Of a stretch of 15,928 nt of DNA, positions 1 to 6,373 are shown piece by piece. Within the stretch, counting starts at the first letter, position 1. Each line of letters opens with the position of its first letter. Origin of the DNA: Rubrobacter sp. (GTDB taxonomy: Bacteria; Actinomycetota; Rubrobacteria; Rubrobacterales; Rubrobacteraceae). The stretch lies in assembly GCA_013695335.1 (NCBI GenBank), contig JACDAR010000024.1, positions 1-15,928 of the forward strand, in the 5' to 3' direction. The notes beneath the pieces are model-generated. The model was not told the origin of the DNA and made no database searches. It worked only from the letters and a program-made list of their open reading frames with translations. The position numbers and the translations under genes were made by a program.

Positions 1-282
1 CCGCCCGCTGCTACGCCGCAACACCAGCGCCGCCAGCACGGCCAAGATCGTCGATATGATCGTCGAGGCTCCCGCAACGTAGACGGTCAGGAGGAACGAG
101 TCGAGGAAATCTTCGCCGGTAAGGACCTCGCGGTAGGCGTCGAGGCTTATCTCCGTCTGACCGATAGCGGGCAGGTAGCCAAGGGACTGGACGACGGCGG
201 AGACGAGGCCCCCGGCGAAGAGCACCCCTATAACCAGCAGGGCCGGCGTGAGAAGCAGTGCTATCTTGATTCTACCTCCCAA
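1..282 (-). CDS. ABC transporter permease, YnjC-like (N-terminal part, runs off left edge)
   Basis: Inner-membrane permease of an ABC importer; only the first 94 residues are in the window. The frame opens with a TTG codon six bases after an AAGGAG Shine-Dalgarno that lies in the end of the upstream binding-protein gene. The protein starts MGGRIKIALLLTPALLVIGV and has a strong first membrane helix at about residues 7-35. A periplasmic stretch rich in Asp and Glu follows, then a second helix from about residue 62 (SFLLTVYVAGASTI). This resembles the N-terminus of transmembrane subunits in the CysT/ThiP/YnjC group. The gene lies 3 nt after the substrate-binding lipoprotein on the same strand, so the two should be cotranscribed and form one importer. 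The C-terminal helices and the EAA loop that contacts the ATPase lie outside the window, so the family call rests on the neighbour and the hydrophobic pattern. The substrate is unknown. Confidence 0.8.
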   Translation of the reverse strand, partial: MGGRIKIALLLTPALLVIGVLFAGGLVSAVVQSLGYLPAIGQTEISLDAYREVLTGEDFLDSFLLTVYVAGASTIISTILAVLAALVLRRSSGR

Positions 283-285
283 GCC

Positions 286-1530
286 CTACTCCTTGAGAAC
301 CTTCTCCTGCCAACCGTCCTCCAGCTCCAGCAGCCACTCGGAGCGGGCCTCAGGGACACGATTCTCTTGTAGCTCGCGTGTGGAGAGCGTGGCTTCGCCC
401 TCGGGCTCGGCGAATTTCTTCTGGATATTCTTCGGCAGCCGATCGACGTCCAGGGTAGTCAGGTCGCCCCAGCCGTTCGGGTCCTGTTTCTCTACCTGTG
501 CCTCCGGGCTCTGAAGGAAGTTCGCGACGACCTGTGCTCCGGCCTTGTTGGGGCCGTTGAACGGGATGGCGAGGTAGTGAGTGTTGTTGAGGGTGCCGCC
601 GTTCAGGAGATAGGTGCGGGTGCTCTCCGGGTAGAGGCCCTTGTCTACCTGGCGCTGAGCAAGCTGCGGGTTGTAGCTCATCGAGATGTAGACCTCGCTG
701 TTCTGGTACAACTCCTCCAGCTTCGCCTGCGACCCGGGGTAGGTCTCGCCCTCGCGCCAGAGGTTCGACTCCAGCTCGTTCAGGAAGTCGTAGACCTCCG
801 GAGACTTCTGATTGAAGACTTTCTCGTCGAAGGACTTCTGGAAGGGTTCGACCTGGCCCGTCACGCCGTAGAGGACCTGCTCTATAAAGGCGTTTCCGGT
901 GAAGTCCGGCGGCGCGGGATAAGTGAAGTGGCCGGGGTTCTCCTCGGTCCAGTCGAGCAGCTCATCCAGGCTTTTTGGCGGGTCCTCGACCTTCTCGGAG
1001 TCGTAGATCATGACGAACTGCGCCTTGCCCCAGGGGGCTTCGCGGCCCTCGACCGGGTAGCCGAAGTCGTGGTTTATGCTCGGGCTCTCCCAGTCTACAT
1101 ACTTCGCGTTTGGGAGCTTCTCGGCCCAGGGGCCGAACCAAAGGTCCGCCTCGGCTCCGGTGGCGAAGTTCTCACCGTTGATCCAGACGAGGTCTATCGT
1201 TCCCTTCCCTTTACCCACCTGCTTCTCGTTGAGTAGCTTGTTTACGGCGTCGGCGGTGTCGGTAAGGGGCGTGCGCTCTAAGGCGATGCCATAGCGTTTC
1301 TTCAGCTCCGGCGTCACGTAATCGTCAACGTAGGCGTTGATAGCGTCGTCCCCACCGTACAGTGACAAGTTGACGGTTGTGCCTCTGGCTTCCGTCTCGA
1401 GTTCCGCAAAAGAGCGGTCTTCTCCCTGAGAACCCGCATCGTCGGCTCCGCCGCTTGCGTTCCCGCAGGCGGCAACCGACATTGAGAGCGTCGCGGCCAG
1501 AGCGACCATCATCAAGACTCTAAGCTTCAA
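286..1530 (-). CDS. YnjB-like ABC transporter substrate-binding lipoprotein
   Basis: Extracytoplasmic solute-binding protein of an ABC importer, 414 aa. The N-terminus is a lipoprotein signal: a KLR charged start, a hydrophobic core, and a lipobox VAAC with Cys22 as the expected lipid attachment site. The mature part matches my memory of the E. coli YnjB family along its length: a YGGDDAINAYVDDYV segment near residue 59, IDLVWINGENF near 112, the proline-rich YPAPPDFTGNAFIEQ near 204, and a late SPEAQVEKQDPNGWGD. The start is taken at TTG because it keeps the positive n-region and has GAGGGG upstream. An internal ATG (codon 7) would remove that charge. The gene is followed after 3 nt by the permease. 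YnjBCD transporters have no well-established substrate, so none is assigned. The family call is confident; the function beyond import is not. Confidence 0.9.
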   Translation of the reverse strand: MKLRVLMMVALAATLSMSVAACGNASGGADDAGSQGEDRSFAELETEARGTTVNLSLYGGDDAINAYVDDYVTPELKKRYGIALERTPLTDTADAVNKLLNEKQVGKGKGTIDLVWINGENFATGAEADLWFGPWAEKLPNAKYVDWESPSINHDFGYPVEGREAPWGKAQFVMIYDSEKVEDPPKSLDELLDWTEENPGHFTYPAPPDFTGNAFIEQVLYGVTGQVEPFQKSFDEKVFNQKSPEVYDFLNELESNLWREGETYPGSQAKLEELYQNSEVYISMSYNPQLAQRQVDKGLYPESTRTYLLNGGTLNNTHYLAIPFNGPNKAGAQVVANFLQSPEAQVEKQDPNGWGDLTTLDVDRLPKNIQKKFAEPEGEATLSTRELQENRVPEARSEWLLELEDGWQEKVLKE

Positions 1531-1705
1531 AATAGAATCCCCTCTTCATCTTCAGATCTCCCCACATCCGGTGCCACTCTTATTGTCCGAACAAGATGCG
1601 ACGTCGATAGCAGTCAGTCGCGACCGGTGAGTTTGGTACGGAGTAGGGTACAGCACGGATCAGGAATCCCTCCGCCCGGCCAGCGCCGAACATGAACCAA
1701 GCGAC
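1531..1705. other. Intergenic region upstream of the YnjB-like operon
   Basis: This gap of about 175 bp lies between the start of the lipoprotein gene and the end of the VTT-domain fragment, both on the minus strand. It probably holds the promoter of the transporter operon. On the minus strand I see a TTGTTC hexamer but no convincing -10 at the right distance. I find no riboswitch-like structure or terminator with a U-tract. Confidence 0.3.
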
Positions 1706-2209
1706 CTATCGCCCATTTCTCCTACCCAGCCATCCGGAGATTAGGGAGACCAGCACGAAGAAGACCGCCGCAACGCCCAGATACGCGAAGGTCCTGGTCA
1801 GGTCTTCCCTCGCGCTCGCCAGCGAGCCACCAGCGAACGTGTACACGCTCACCCCGGGCACTATGCAAAGAGCGGTCAGGAACACGTAGCTGCCGATCCC
1901 GATCCTGGTCAGACCGTAGGCGTAATTCTGCAAGTTGAAAGGGAACAGGGGCACCAGCCTGGTGATGATCAGCATCCTCCAGCCGTGCTCCTCGACGCCT
2001 TCATCCAGCTCCCTGACCCGTTTGTTCGTGATCCAGGACTCTACGAGCCCGCGGGCGGCGTACCTACCGATCAGGAAAGCGCTCGGAGCTGATCTACGTA
2101 GGGTAGACCGGTTCAAAGCACTACGCCGGCACAGTCCGGCCGGCACAAGGGAGGGCTCATCCCCGACTGTGCTCGATGTGCGGCTTGATGTCGAGTATGG
2201 GGGTGCCAT
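1706..2209 (-). pseudogene. 5'-truncated VTT/DedA-type (TVP38/TMEM64 family) membrane protein fragment
   Basis: The C-terminal half of a VTT-domain integral membrane protein is clear: AFLIGRYAARGLVESW, then RMLIITRLVPLFPFNLQNYA with the family's R-x-x-P-x-x-P-x-x-x-x-N pattern, then YAYGLTRIGIGSYVF, and two hydrophobic helices ending in GWLGRRNGR. Recognisable homology begins only at about codon 43 (near base 2083). The family normally has about 90-100 more N-terminal residues with one or two helices before this point. Upstream codons in this frame are Ser/Arg-rich, show no hydrophobicity, and run antiphase through the 3' end of the trmO-like gene. The 73 bp between homology and trmO cannot hold the missing part. 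In-frame TTG (2116) and GTG (2146) codons exist without a Shine-Dalgarno. I read this as a deletion-truncated gene; a short expressed protein is possible but less likely. Confidence 0.65.
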
Positions 2210-2555
2210 CTAGCATGTCCAGTCCCTTGACGTAGACGACCGCGCCCTCGACCTCAAGCACTTCCAGAACCGACATCCCTACAGGGTTCGGACGGATCGG
2301 CGAGCAGATGCTGAAGATCCCCGTCTCCTTCCCGGTGTGCGGGGGCGTCTGCCGGAGGAACTCCACGGAGAACGCGGGGCTTCTATGGAAGTTGAAGATC
2401 ACCACGATCCTCTGGCCCGGCTCGATGTCCGCAAGCCCTCCCACGTACTCGTCGTCGATAATCAGCATCCCCTCCAGCTCGGAGCGGCGCCAGCTCCGCG
2501 GCACTTCTTTAGCCGCTACCCGCGCGAAGCCGATCGGTTTCAGCTCGATGCCCAA
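2157..2555 (-). CDS. TrmO (TsaA/YaeB)-family SAM-dependent methyltransferase
   Basis: A 132-aa protein of the TrmO/TsaA family. The characterised member methylates N6-threonylcarbamoyladenosine at position 37 of certain tRNAs. Visible motifs are the opening IELKPIGFAR, the core IFNFHRSP near residues 53-60, SPIRPNPVGMS at 85-95, and DMLDGTPILDIKP at 113-125, which is the family's C-terminal signature. The usual F-A-T-R-S-P-x-R-P-N-P reads F-S-I-C-S-P-I-R-P-N-P here, so the Arg before Ser-Pro is Cys. The protein ends just after the last motif and lacks the C-terminal extension of longer members. The start is TTG, seven bases after GAGGAG. It is followed downstream by the truncated VTT fragment. 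Family membership is sure; exact substrate is less so given the altered motif. Confidence 0.85.
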   Translation of the reverse strand: MGIELKPIGFARVAAKEVPRSWRRSELEGMLIIDDEYVGGLADIEPGQRIVVIFNFHRSPAFSVEFLRQTPPHTGKETGIFSICSPIRPNPVGMSVLEVLEVEGAVVYVKGLDMLDGTPILDIKPHIEHSRG

Positions 2556-2627
2556 CTACTGACTCCTCTACGAAGGGGCGCCATGCGCTCGCTGACGCTA
2601 CTCTCCCGCTAGGTGCACAACACTTGC

Positions 2628-2633
2628 TAGGAT
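2628..2633 (+). promoter_or_regulatory. Possible -10 element for a leaderless glutaredoxin-like transcript
   Basis: The hexamer TAGGAT ends seven bases before the ATG at 2641, and no Shine-Dalgarno lies between them. That spacing would place the transcription start at or next to the A of the start codon. No good -35 is visible 17 bases upstream, so this is tentative. Confidence 0.3.
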
Positions 2634-2640
2634 TTGAACC

Positions 2641-2865
2641 ATGCAGGTAGAACTCTACACCACCGCGGGATGCCCCTACAGCGAGGCGGCGCGCGAGGAC
2701 CTCGAGTGGCGCGGCGTGGACTTCGTCGAGTACGACGTGGAGAGAGACCAGGAAGCCCACGAGCGCATGCTGGAGATCACCGGCGGCAACCGGACCGTGC
2801 CCGTGATCGTCGAGGAGGGCAAGCCCGTCCAGGTAGGCTGGATGGGACGGGGATGCGTCGTGTGA
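2641..2865 (+). CDS. Glutaredoxin-like small redox protein ending in Cys-x-x-stop
   Basis: A 74-aa thioredoxin-fold protein predicted to act in cytosolic thiol-disulfide exchange. It has the glutaredoxin pattern: a first beta strand VELYTTAGCPYS with active-site Cys11-Pro-Tyr-Ser14 (monothiol type), then EAAREDLEWRGVDFVEYDV, the cis-proline strand TVPVIVEEG, and a Gly-rich end. The last residues are Gly-Arg-Gly-Cys72-Val-Val followed by TGA. I recall a glutaredoxin-like (seleno)protein family whose members end in U-x-x-stop; this protein would be a Cys form. That link is from memory. The ATG has no clear Shine-Dalgarno, and a possible leaderless promoter precedes it. The gene is short but covers a complete small glutaredoxin fold. 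It stands alone and converges with hemB. Redox partner and substrate are unknown. Confidence 0.85.
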   Translation: MQVELYTTAGCPYSEAAREDLEWRGVDFVEYDVERDQEAHERMLEITGGNRTVPVIVEEGKPVQVGWMGRGCVV

Positions 2866-2867
2866 CC

Positions 2868-2897
2868 TGTAAGGGCGGTTCGCGAACCGCCCTTACA
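2868..2897. repeat. Perfect 30-bp palindrome between converging genes (possible bidirectional terminator or dispersed repeat)
   Basis: Two 15-base arms pair without a mismatch around the centre at 2882/2883 (left arm TGTAAGGGCGGTTCG). It starts three bases after the stop of the glutaredoxin-like gene and ends 29 bases before the end of hemB. RNA from either strand would form a strong hairpin, but no run of T follows on either side, so an ordinary intrinsic terminator is not certain. Part of the right arm is repeated at 2902-2917. Palindromes of this general look occur as dispersed intergenic repeats in some bacteria; that comparison is from memory. Confidence 0.75.
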
Positions 2898-2917
2898 ACG
2901 TACCGCCCTTACAACGT
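2886..2917. repeat. Two tandem copies of a 16-bp unit
   Basis: The unit ACCGCCCTTACAACGT occurs at 2886-2901 and again, identically, at 2902-2917. The first copy overlaps the right arm of the palindrome. The second copy could also pair with the palindrome's left arm, giving an alternative hairpin. Two copies are too few for a CRISPR array. Confidence 0.8.
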
Positions 2918-2926
2918 TATCGTGCC

Positions 2927-3907
2927 TTATCCAGACAACCACCGGGCGGCGTCCGGGGCGTGGTACGTGATGATGATGTCCGCGCCGGCGCGCTTGATAC
3001 CCGTGAGCGCCTCTAGGACCGCCCGCTCCTCGTCCAGCCAGCCGTTCTGGGCGGCGGCCTTGACCATCGAGTACTCGCCGCTCACGTTGTACGCTGCCAG
3101 GGGCAGGTCGGTCGTCTCGCGCACGCGGCGCAGCACGTCCAGGTAAGGCAGAGCGGGCTTGACCATAACGATGTCCGCGCCCTCCTCCACGTCCAACCCG
3201 GCCTCGACCAGCGCCTCTCGGGCGTTGGCCGGGTCCATCTGGTAGCTTCGGCGATCGCCGAAGCTGGGGGCGCTCTCGGCGGCCTCCCGGAATGGCCCGT
3301 AGAAGGCTGAGGCGTACTTGGCGGCGTAGGCCATGATCGGGGTCTCCTCGAACCCCTCACGATCCAGATCCGCCCGGATTGCCGCAACCCGCCCGTCCAT
3401 CATGTCAGATGGCGCCACGATGTCGGCCCCGGCCTCAGCCTGACTTGACGCCGTCCGCGCCAGAAGCTCAAGGCTCACGTCGTTCAGGATGTATCCCGTA
3501 TCCTTCTCAACGACGCCGCAGTGACCGTGGCTCATATATTCACAGAGGCACACGTCCGTGACGACCAGGAGATCCGGCATCGAGTCTTTTATAGCCCGCG
3601 TAGCGAGCTGGACTATACCCTCGGGATCGTATGCTCCACTCGCCGCCTCATCCTTGTCCGCCGGGATGCCGAAGAGGAGCACACCTGGGATTCCGAGATC
3701 ATAAGCCCGCTTCGCCTCAGCGACCGCGTGGTTTATGGAGAGCTGGAAGATTCCCGGCATCGAATCCACCGGCCTCCTCACGTCCTCTCCCGCGACCACG
3801 AAGATCGGATATATGAAGTCCTGCGGCGAGGGCCGGGTCTCGCGCACCAGGCCGCGCAGCGCGCTCGTTCGCCTGGTTCTGCGTAGCCTTTGCTGGGGGA
3901 ATGCCAC
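2927..3907 (-). CDS. hemB: Delta-aminolevulinic acid dehydratase (porphobilinogen synthase)
   Basis: Condenses two 5-aminolevulinate molecules into porphobilinogen, a cytosolic step shared by heme, siroheme and cobalamin synthesis. At 326 aa it has the usual length. The zinc-binding cysteines are present in DVCLCEYMSHGHCG (Cys120, Cys122, Cys130), so this is a zinc-type enzyme. The two Schiff-base lysines fall in MAYAAKYASAFYGPFR (Lys197) and MVKPALPYLD (Lys250). The N-terminus has the family opening of Arg-rich residues then a YPIFV strand. The start is GTG, one base after the stop of cobA-hemD, with AGAGGAG inside the end of that gene, so translation is probably coupled. It is the last gene of the tetrapyrrole operon in this window; no hemL follows, and a palindrome lies just beyond its end. 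Confidence 0.98.
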   Translation of the reverse strand: MAFPQQRLRRTRRTSALRGLVRETRPSPQDFIYPIFVVAGEDVRRPVDSMPGIFQLSINHAVAEAKRAYDLGIPGVLLFGIPADKDEAASGAYDPEGIVQLATRAIKDSMPDLLVVTDVCLCEYMSHGHCGVVEKDTGYILNDVSLELLARTASSQAEAGADIVAPSDMMDGRVAAIRADLDREGFEETPIMAYAAKYASAFYGPFREAAESAPSFGDRRSYQMDPANAREALVEAGLDVEEGADIVMVKPALPYLDVLRRVRETTDLPLAAYNVSGEYSMVKAAAQNGWLDEERAVLEALTGIKRAGADIIITYHAPDAARWLSG

Positions 3908-3908
3908 G

Positions 3909-5450
3909 TTAAAGATCTCCTCTCGCTACATCTACAGGATCGGCGGCGAAGAGATCCAACACCGCCTCGATGAGACCGGGGATCGTGTACTCCCGGGCCT
4001 CTGCGTCTACCCGAATACTGTGCTCCCTGGCGGTGTCAGCCGTGATCGGCCCGATGCACACTACCCGCGTATCTGTCAGCAGACGAGCCGCATCCGCGCC
4101 GAAAGCCCGCACGAAGTTCTCGACAGTCGAGCTGGCGGTAAAGGTAACGCAATCCACTCCCCCGCGCTCCAGCCGCCATGCCACATCTTCCTTCCCCTCC
4201 GCAGATGGCCTGGATTCGTATGCAGGGGGAACAACTACATCTGCGCCAGCCTCCCGCAGCCGCTCCGGCAGAACCTCGCGGGCGACCTTCGCCCTCGGTA
4301 TGAGGATGCGCTTCCCGGCGAGCGATTCGCCAGCGATTTCTTCGAGCAAAGGCTCGGCCCTGTACTCGGCTGGCACCACGTCCACCCGCAGGCCGAGCGC
4401 TTCGATCCTCTCGGCGGTCGCTGGTCCGATGGCCGCGATCCTTGTTTCCCGGGAGACGGCGCGCAGGTCAAGCCCATGATGTCTCAACCGCTCGACGAAA
4501 GCATCCACGCCGTTCACGCTCGTGAAAATCAACCAGTCGAAGGAATCCAGCTCGCGAATTGCGTCATCCAGCGGCCCGAAGTCCCCAGGCGGCGCTATCT
4601 CGATGGTCGGGAACTCGACGACTTCAGCTCCGAGCCCTTCGAGCTTTGCGGACAGCTCTCCAGCCTGAGCCCGCGCCCTGGTGACGACGACGCTCCGCCC
4701 GAAAAGCGGACGCCTCTCGAACCAGTCGAGCCCGTTCTCCCTGAGCGCCGCGACTTCCCCGACGACGGTGATAGCCGGCGGCTTCAGCCCTGCCTCCGAA
4801 ACCTGCTCCGCTATGTCTTCGAGCGTCCCGGTGACTGTGCGTTGCTCGGAGATCGTGCCCCATCGGATGACGGCGACCGGTGTTTCTGGGCTTCTGCCAG
4901 CGGAGATGAGTGACGAAGAGATCTCAGCCAAACGACCAACGCCCATGTACAGCACCAGCGTGTCAGCCCCGTTCGCCACCTTCTCCCAGTTCACATCCTG
5001 ATGACCTTTGGATGGATCCTCGTGCCCCGTGACGAAGGCGACGCTGGTGGAGACACCGCGGTGGGTGACCGGGATACCGGCGTACGCTGGTGCGGCGATA
5101 CCACTCGTCACGCCGGGGACTACCTCGAATGGGAGCCCGGCTTCCAGCAGAGCGAGCGCCTCCTCCCCGCCGCGCCCGAACACGTGGGGATCTCCGCCCT
5201 TCAACCTGACGACGGTCTTTCCGGCGCGTCCCAGCTCCACGAGCAGGGCGTTGATCTCCTCCTGCGGCATGGTGGGTTCGCCGGGCTTCTTGCCGACGTA
5301 GATACGCTCCGCGTCTGGCTTCGCACAACGCAAGAGGGCTTCAGGGGCGAGACGGTCGTAGACGACGGCGTCAGCCTGTTCCATGCAACGAACGCCCTTG
5401 ACGGTGAACAGGCCGGGATCTCCGGGACCGCTGCCAACCAGGTAGATCAC
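3909..5450 (-). CDS. Fused uroporphyrinogen-III C-methyltransferase / uroporphyrinogen-III synthase
   Basis: A 513-aa two-domain enzyme (CobA-HemD). Residues 1 to about 245 are a SUMT/CobA domain that uses SAM to methylate uroporphyrinogen III at C2 and C7, giving precorrin-2. Its motifs are YLVGSGPGDPGLFTVKG at 3-19, VVRLKGGDPHVFGRGGEE at 80-97, PGVTSG at 112-117 and GIPVTHRG at 125-132. From about residue 248 a HemD domain begins (GRSVVVTRARAQAGEL). It continues through weakly conserved segments, DWLIFTSVNGVDAF and CVTFTASSTVENF, typical of uroporphyrinogen-III synthase, which cyclises hydroxymethylbilane with ring D inversion. The GTG start overlaps the hemC stop by 4 nt (GTGA). The fusion joins the step that makes uroporphyrinogen III with the one that diverts it to siroheme/cobalamin. 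The methylase half need not act on all of the product, since heme also needs it. Confidence 0.96.
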   Translation of the reverse strand: MIYLVGSGPGDPGLFTVKGVRCMEQADAVVYDRLAPEALLRCAKPDAERIYVGKKPGEPTMPQEEINALLVELGRAGKTVVRLKGGDPHVFGRGGEEALALLEAGLPFEVVPGVTSGIAAPAYAGIPVTHRGVSTSVAFVTGHEDPSKGHQDVNWEKVANGADTLVLYMGVGRLAEISSSLISAGRSPETPVAVIRWGTISEQRTVTGTLEDIAEQVSEAGLKPPAITVVGEVAALRENGLDWFERRPLFGRSVVVTRARAQAGELSAKLEGLGAEVVEFPTIEIAPPGDFGPLDDAIRELDSFDWLIFTSVNGVDAFVERLRHHGLDLRAVSRETRIAAIGPATAERIEALGLRVDVVPAEYRAEPLLEEIAGESLAGKRILIPRAKVAREVLPERLREAGADVVVPPAYESRPSAEGKEDVAWRLERGGVDCVTFTASSTVENFVRAFGADAARLLTDTRVVCIGPITADTAREHSIRVDAEAREYTIPGLIEAVLDLFAADPVDVARGDL

Positions 5451-6373
5451 GGGTTCCTCAACTCCCGGATCTCCCCGAGCACGATCTCGGCCCCCTGATC
5501 CAGAAGTTCCCGCGCCAACCGCTCCCCGATTTCTTCGGGATCCCTTCCCACCGCCTCACCCCGATACACCAGCGCGCCATCCGGCGAAGCCACGATCCCA
5601 CGCAGCCAAACCTGTTCGCTTTCCACGACGCCAAGCGCCCCGACAGGCACCCGGCAGCCGCCCTCCAGCGTTCGAAGCATCGCACGCTCAGCCAGAACCG
5701 AACCCTCGGTCGATGGATGGTTGAGTGCTTCACACACGGTCTCGCGAAGCGGGGTGTCCCCGCGTGCGGCGATGGCGAGCGCGCCCTGCCCGACGGCCGG
5801 AAGGATCACATCCGGCGGAACGACGGTGTGCGGCGCATCGAGGCCGAGACGCTCCAGCCCAGCCCGTGCCAGTACGAGGGCGTCAGCCTCCCCTTCGCGC
5901 AGCTTGCGAACCCGCGTGTCCACGTTGCCCCGGATCTCCGAGACCTCAAGATCCGGACGGCGGTGCAAAAGTTGCGCCCGGCGGCGCAGGCTGGAGGTAG
6001 CTACCTTAGCCCCTTCCGGCAGCCCGTCCACGTCGTGGCGTTCTTCGGATACTAGAACGTCGAGCGGATCATGGCGCTCGGTGAATGCCATGATCTCTAT
6101 TCCATCAGGCAACTCAGTTGGCACGTCCTTCAAAGAGTGAACTGCGAGATCCACGTCCCCAGAGATCAACGCTTCGTCCAACTGCCGGGTGAACACGTCG
6201 CGCCGGTCTATGACGGCGAGCGGTGTATCAGGTAGGTGGTCGCTGGTAGTCCTTATGATCCGAATTTCGACATCCAACCCCGCAGCCCGCAGTTTCCCGG
6301 CCACGTACTCTGCCTGGACAATGGCGAGCTTCGACCCCCGCGTCCCGAGCGTTACCTTGAAATCGAGGTTCAT
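5447..6373 (-). CDS. hemC: Porphobilinogen deaminase (hydroxymethylbilane synthase)
   Basis: Polymerises four porphobilinogens into hydroxymethylbilane, the substrate of the HemD domain next in the operon. The 308-aa length is normal. Visible motifs are the N-terminal TLGTRGSKLAIVQAE at 8-22, HSLKDVPTELPDG at 79-91 with catalytic Asp83, the substrate-binding arginine stretch TSSLRRRAQLL at 127-136, IRGNVDTRVRKL at 148-159, and LEGGCRVPVGA at 236-246. Cys240 is the attachment site of the dipyrromethane cofactor. The ATG start overlaps the stop of hemA (ATGA), and its end overlaps the start of cobA-hemD by 4 nt. All expected catalytic residues appear intact. Confidence 0.98.
   Translation of the reverse strand: MNLDFKVTLGTRGSKLAIVQAEYVAGKLRAAGLDVEIRIIRTTSDHLPDTPLAVIDRRDVFTRQLDEALISGDVDLAVHSLKDVPTELPDGIEIMAFTERHDPLDVLVSEERHDVDGLPEGAKVATSSLRRRAQLLHRRPDLEVSEIRGNVDTRVRKLREGEADALVLARAGLERLGLDAPHTVVPPDVILPAVGQGALAIAARGDTPLRETVCEALNHPSTEGSVLAERAMLRTLEGGCRVPVGALGVVESEQVWLRGIVASPDGALVYRGEAVGRDPEEIGERLARELLDQGAEIVLGEIRELRNP

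Noticed and set aside
2863..2870. TGA of the glutaredoxin-like gene as a selenocysteine codon with the palindrome as SECIS
   Set aside because: The glutaredoxin fold is complete at this stop. Read-through would run into sequence antisense to hemB, and the palindrome is a perfect long hairpin without the usual bulge and apical loop of a SECIS.
2886..2917. Tandem 16-bp units as a CRISPR array
   Set aside because: There are only two directly adjacent copies with no spacers and no cas genes in the window.
3735..4913. Long plus-strand open frame opposite hemB and cobA-hemD
   Set aside because: It lies antisense to two certain genes, shows no family motifs, and is explained by high GC content reducing stop codons.
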